A stretch of DNA of 64,000 nt from NCBI RefSeq assembly GCF_007489275.1, contig NZ_VLNR01000004.1, forward strand, positions 92,636-156,635. The letters are read 5' to 3'. Source of the stretch: Aquimarina algiphila (lineage in GTDB: Bacteria; Bacteroidota; Bacteroidia; Flavobacteriales; Flavobacteriaceae). A program made the position numbers and the translations under genes. Shown one piece after another: positions 61,221 through 64,000 of this stretch; position 1 is the stretch's first letter; the number at the start of each line of letters is the position of its first letter. The notes beneath the pieces were generated by a model that saw nothing but the letters and a program-made list of their open reading frames with translations, searched no databases and was not told the DNA's origin.

Positions 61221-62906
61221 ATGGTTACTTTTTTTAATATTGTAAAAAGAATTTATGCTGTAATCCCTAATAGCTATAAAAAACTATCCATACCATTTTT
61301 GGCACTATCATTACTTTTATTAGTACTAGATGTTTTTTCAATTTTTATTCTTATTCCGTTAATTATTTCTTTATTAGATCAACATAATGAAATTAAATTT
61401 TTAACAATACAATTATTTCAGGAAAACAAGTATCTAATGACAATCTGTATTGTTTTATTTTTTGTTCTTAAAAACTATGTTTCCATTTTAATAAATAAAT
61501 ATCAGGCCAGAGTGATTTATGATTTAGGTTCTGAATATTCATTGCGTCTATCAAAACATTATATTTTGGGTAATTACCAAGTCTTTAAAGAGCAAAAAAA
61601 GTCTTCTATAATTAAAGAAATCATTTTTGTCGCAAATGATTTTGTAGGAAATCTAATAGTATCTGTGAATACTATTTTTTCTGAATTTATTTTATTACTT
61701 ATGATTACCTGTATAGGTTTCTATTTTTATTTTAGCATTACATTGGTTGTTATACTTTTTCTTGTTTCAATTGTAATCATTTCTAAATATTATAATAAAA
61801 AAACTATACAAAAAATTAACAATACCCGTTCTGAGGATTATGATAATAATATAAATAACCTTATGAATTTACTAAATGGTTATATGTCCATAAAATCTCC
61901 TGATTTATTACAACACTTTCTAGCCAAATTTAATAACTCAAATAAAAGATTAAATCATAATTATTCCATTTTGCACGCCAAAAGAATCAACAATAGCAAA
62001 CAAACTGAAATAATTATGGTTCTTTTGCTTTGCAGCGTATTTACATATATTCATTTTTTTTCCTTTACTAAAGCTTATGCGATTTCTTTTTTATCTGTTT
62101 TTGGAGCTTTATTCTTTAAAGCCATCCCCTCTATTAACAGACTAAACATAGGGGTAACTAATCTTAATTCTCATTTATATGCATTAGATATTATAGAAAA
62201 AAAAGTAAACACAGCTACAGAAATCAATACCACAAAGACCTCTATTACATTTAAGGAAAAAATTACTTTAAAAAATATTGGATTTTATTTCAAAGAAAAT
62301 AAATCGATTTTAAATAATTTTAATCTTATCATTCCAAAAGGGGCTTTTATATCAATTATCGGAAAATCAGGAATAGGGAAAACAACACTACTAAATATTA
62401 TTGCAAAATTGATTGATCCTACTGAAGGAAATATATACATTGATTCAATAGAAATAAATGACACTAATAAATATAACTATTTCAGTTTAATCACTTATTT
62501 GGTTCAAAAACCGTTTATTTATGAAGGAACCGTTTTGGATAACATCGTTTTAACGAAAAAAGATTACGATAAAAAATTACTTAATGAAATACTTATAGGA
62601 TTGGAGATTGAGGAAATTATTCTAAACCTTCCAAATGGAATGGAAACTTTTATCGGTTCTGAAGCAAGAAATTTATCCGGAGGGCAATTGCAAAGAATCT
62701 GTATAGCAAGGGCATTACTTAATATCCCCAATATCTTGATATTGGATGAGGCTACCAATAATTTGGATAAAGTTTCAGAAGGTAAAATACTGCGTTTTAT
62801 TCATCAATTTGCAAAAACACACACCATAACTACCATTTTGATATCCCATGATATTAGACACACAAAAGATTTATACAGTTTCATAGTTAATTTAGAAAAA
62901 TCATGA
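61221..62906 (+). CDS. ABC exporter with fused membrane and ATPase domains
   Basis: The protein has 561 residues. The membrane part (about 1-325) has six hydrophobic helices, beginning IPFLALSLLLLVLDVFSIFILIPLI. The ATPase part has Walker A GKSGIGKTT (381-389), signature LSGGQ (485-489) and Walker B ILDEATNNL (D509, E510). The order is that of half-size exporters such as MsbA or glycan-lipid flippase PglK. It should move the pathway's product, a lipid- or sugar-linked compound, across the inner membrane. The next gene overlaps its stop. Confidence 0.93.
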   Translation: MVTFFNIVKRIYAVIPNSYKKLSIPFLALSLLLLVLDVFSIFILIPLIISLLDQHNEIKFLTIQLFQENKYLMTICIVLFFVLKNYVSILINKYQARVIYDLGSEYSLRLSKHYILGNYQVFKEQKKSSIIKEIIFVANDFVGNLIVSVNTIFSEFILLLMITCIGFYFYFSITLVVILFLVSIVIISKYYNKKTIQKINNTRSEDYDNNINNLMNLLNGYMSIKSPDLLQHFLAKFNNSNKRLNHNYSILHAKRINNSKQTEIIMVLLLCSVFTYIHFFSFTKAYAISFLSVFGALFFKAIPSINRLNIGVTNLNSHLYALDIIEKKVNTATEINTTKTSITFKEKITLKNIGFYFKENKSILNNFNLIIPKGAFISIIGKSGIGKTTLLNIIAKLIDPTEGNIYIDSIEINDTNKYNYFSLITYLVQKPFIYEGTVLDNIVLTKKDYDKKLLNEILIGLEIEEIILNLPNGMETFIGSEARNLSGGQLQRICIARALLNIPNILILDEATNNLDKVSEGKILRFIHQFAKTHTITTILISHDIRHTKDLYSFIVNLEKS

Positions 62907-63781
62907 AATTCAGTATTATTACAATTACTTATAATAGAGCTAATCTTATTATTGAAACCATAGAAAGTATACTAAAGCAAACTTATCAAAATTTTGAATT
63001 ACTTATTATTGATGACGGCTCTACTGATCATACAGAAGATGTTATAACTTCTTATCAAAAAAAAAACAAAGATAAAATACAATATATAAAAAGTGAAAAA
63101 ATAGGTATTCCCAGCAAACTGAGAAATATTGGATTACGACAAGCCAGTGGAGAGATTATTACTATTTTGGATTCTGATGATATATGGTTAGAAGAAAAAC
63201 TTGAGCAAATGTATAACATTTTTGCACAACAGAAAGATGTTAAATTTGTAATTCACAATCTCCAACATTTTACCCAAATTGATAATTTAAAACCTCCTTT
63301 CTATAATTATAAAAACTCCTTCTATAAAGATGTTTTAAAGGAAATATTAATTTGTGAAATTTTAGCATTCCCCATATTTTCTATGAGAAGTTCTATTATG
63401 GATGAAATTGGCTTATTTGATGAAGATGTTATAGAAGGGCAACACGATTATTATTTAAAAGTAGCCACTAAATATAAAATATTTTACCTCAACAAGTCAT
63501 TGACATTAATGAGGAGGCATGAAAATAATTACACAAAAAAATCAGATGTAATTCATTGTTTGGATGCAATTACATCATATGATAAGCTAAGAAAAAACAA
63601 CCTATTAAATAAAAAACAATATCAATTAGCGTCTAATTTTATGAATTATAAAATTGCTGAATTTTATTTTCAGCAGAATGAAAAACAAAAAGGAATAAAA
63701 TATTTGAATATTATTTCTAAGAACTCTTCCATTTTTAGCAAATGGTATTTAAAATCTAAAATATTAAAATATATCGGTTAA
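62903..63781 (+). CDS. Glycosyltransferase family 2
   Basis: The protein has 292 residues. It has the GT-A N-terminal fold with FSIITITYNRANLIIETIESILKQTYQNFELLIIDDGSTD, then a conserved DSD (ILDSDDIW) as the metal-binding DxD-like motif, with IEGQHDYYLKV resembling the ED acceptor motif. It would transfer a sugar from a nucleotide or lipid donor. The ATG overlaps the ABC exporter stop, so both are in the operon. The chain ends at residue 292 with a helical tail and no membrane helix. Confidence 0.94.
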   Translation: MKFSIITITYNRANLIIETIESILKQTYQNFELLIIDDGSTDHTEDVITSYQKKNKDKIQYIKSEKIGIPSKLRNIGLRQASGEIITILDSDDIWLEEKLEQMYNIFAQQKDVKFVIHNLQHFTQIDNLKPPFYNYKNSFYKDVLKEILICEILAFPIFSMRSSIMDEIGLFDEDVIEGQHDYYLKVATKYKIFYLNKSLTLMRRHENNYTKKSDVIHCLDAITSYDKLRKNNLLNKKQYQLASNFMNYKIAEFYFQQNEKQKGIKYLNIISKNSSIFSKWYLKSKILKYIG

Positions 63782-64000
63782 CTTTATAATAAAATCTATT
63801 CATTGAAAAGCATAAAAAATAAACTACAAGATTCTTTTATAAATCCAACTACATATAAGAATATAAATACATACCCGTTGTGCATTTAGTTAATATTAAT
63901 TTTTAGGTTGTTTATATTTCTGTTGAATTCAAACCTATTGATATATTGAATAATGGTCATTGCTGTGATCTTTGATAAGATTCTATTTTTAAATCCCTCA
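63782..64000. other. Right-edge stretch without a confident gene
   Basis: After the glycosyltransferase stop, 219 bp are AT-rich and hold no ATG-started gene. A TTG-started frame of 28 codons at 63803-63889 is too weak to call. The operon may continue beyond the window. Confidence 0.4.

Noticed and set aside
63803..63889. TTG-started 28-codon frame after the glycosyltransferase (possible precursor peptide).
   Set aside because: It has no ATG, no clear ribosome binding site and ordinary AT-rich composition; chance is more likely.

Overview
The window is AT-rich and gene-dense, and its content points to a marine-type member of the Flavobacteriia (Bacteroidota). The evidence is SusC/SusD pairs, a hybrid two-component regulator of glycan use, gliding-motility GldF/GldG sequence, many Bacteroidota-style lipoprotein signals, weak ribosome binding sites and TAnnTTTG-like promoters. 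I see no rRNA, tRNA, CRISPR array, insertion sequence or phage gene. The sequence alone does not identify the genus.

Layout. 1-6600 (minus): a hybrid sensor kinase/regulator cut by the left edge, then two secreted DUF1080 (3-keto-disaccharide hydrolase family) proteins, one fused to a ThuA-like domain. 7010-11172: mixed small genes (LytTR regulator, VOC protein, frameshifted CPBP-like membrane protein, SRPBCC protein, HExxH lipoprotein, and a 52-residue membrane ORF). 11226-25732: a polysaccharide utilisation locus with a propeller/LuxR-type regulator, SusC, SusD, a GH144-type glucanase candidate, an alpha/beta hydrolase, GH3, a sulfatase and an EEP-family hydrolase, closed by a 12-bp hairpin. 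The GH144/GH3/SusCD combination suggests a beta-1,2-glucan. The sulfatase, EEP enzyme and esterase suggest that the glucan carries substituents.

25954-35229: PAS histidine kinase with a receiver protein, DEAD-box helicase, His-rich secreted protein, DUF72 protein, LolA-like protein and a large BNR/sortilin-type protein. 35436-40930: a two-component system with a universal stress protein, an outer-membrane-type protein and an orphan four-helix-type membrane protein. This block has imperfect 60-bp direct repeats on both sides. An 11-bp tandem motif lies upstream of both the regulator and the stress gene and is a candidate operator. 40989-55433: mostly housekeeping genes (purC, phoH, SAM hydrolase family, a GldF-GldG fusion, an ABC ATPase with no ordinary start codon, RmuC, thioesterase), a family of three small membrane paralogues around a serine hydrolase, and a cluster of two single-heme lipoproteins with a DUF5777 barrel, an OB-fold protein and YceI.

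55548-63781: a tightly coupled plus-strand operon, the least familiar part of the window. It encodes a winged-helix/nucleotidyltransferase protein, two paralogous BchE-like radical SAM proteins either side of a methyltransferase, a CxxCH lipoprotein, an ABC exporter and a family 2 glycosyltransferase. It looks like a pathway that builds, modifies and exports a molecule I cannot identify, and it may continue beyond the right edge.
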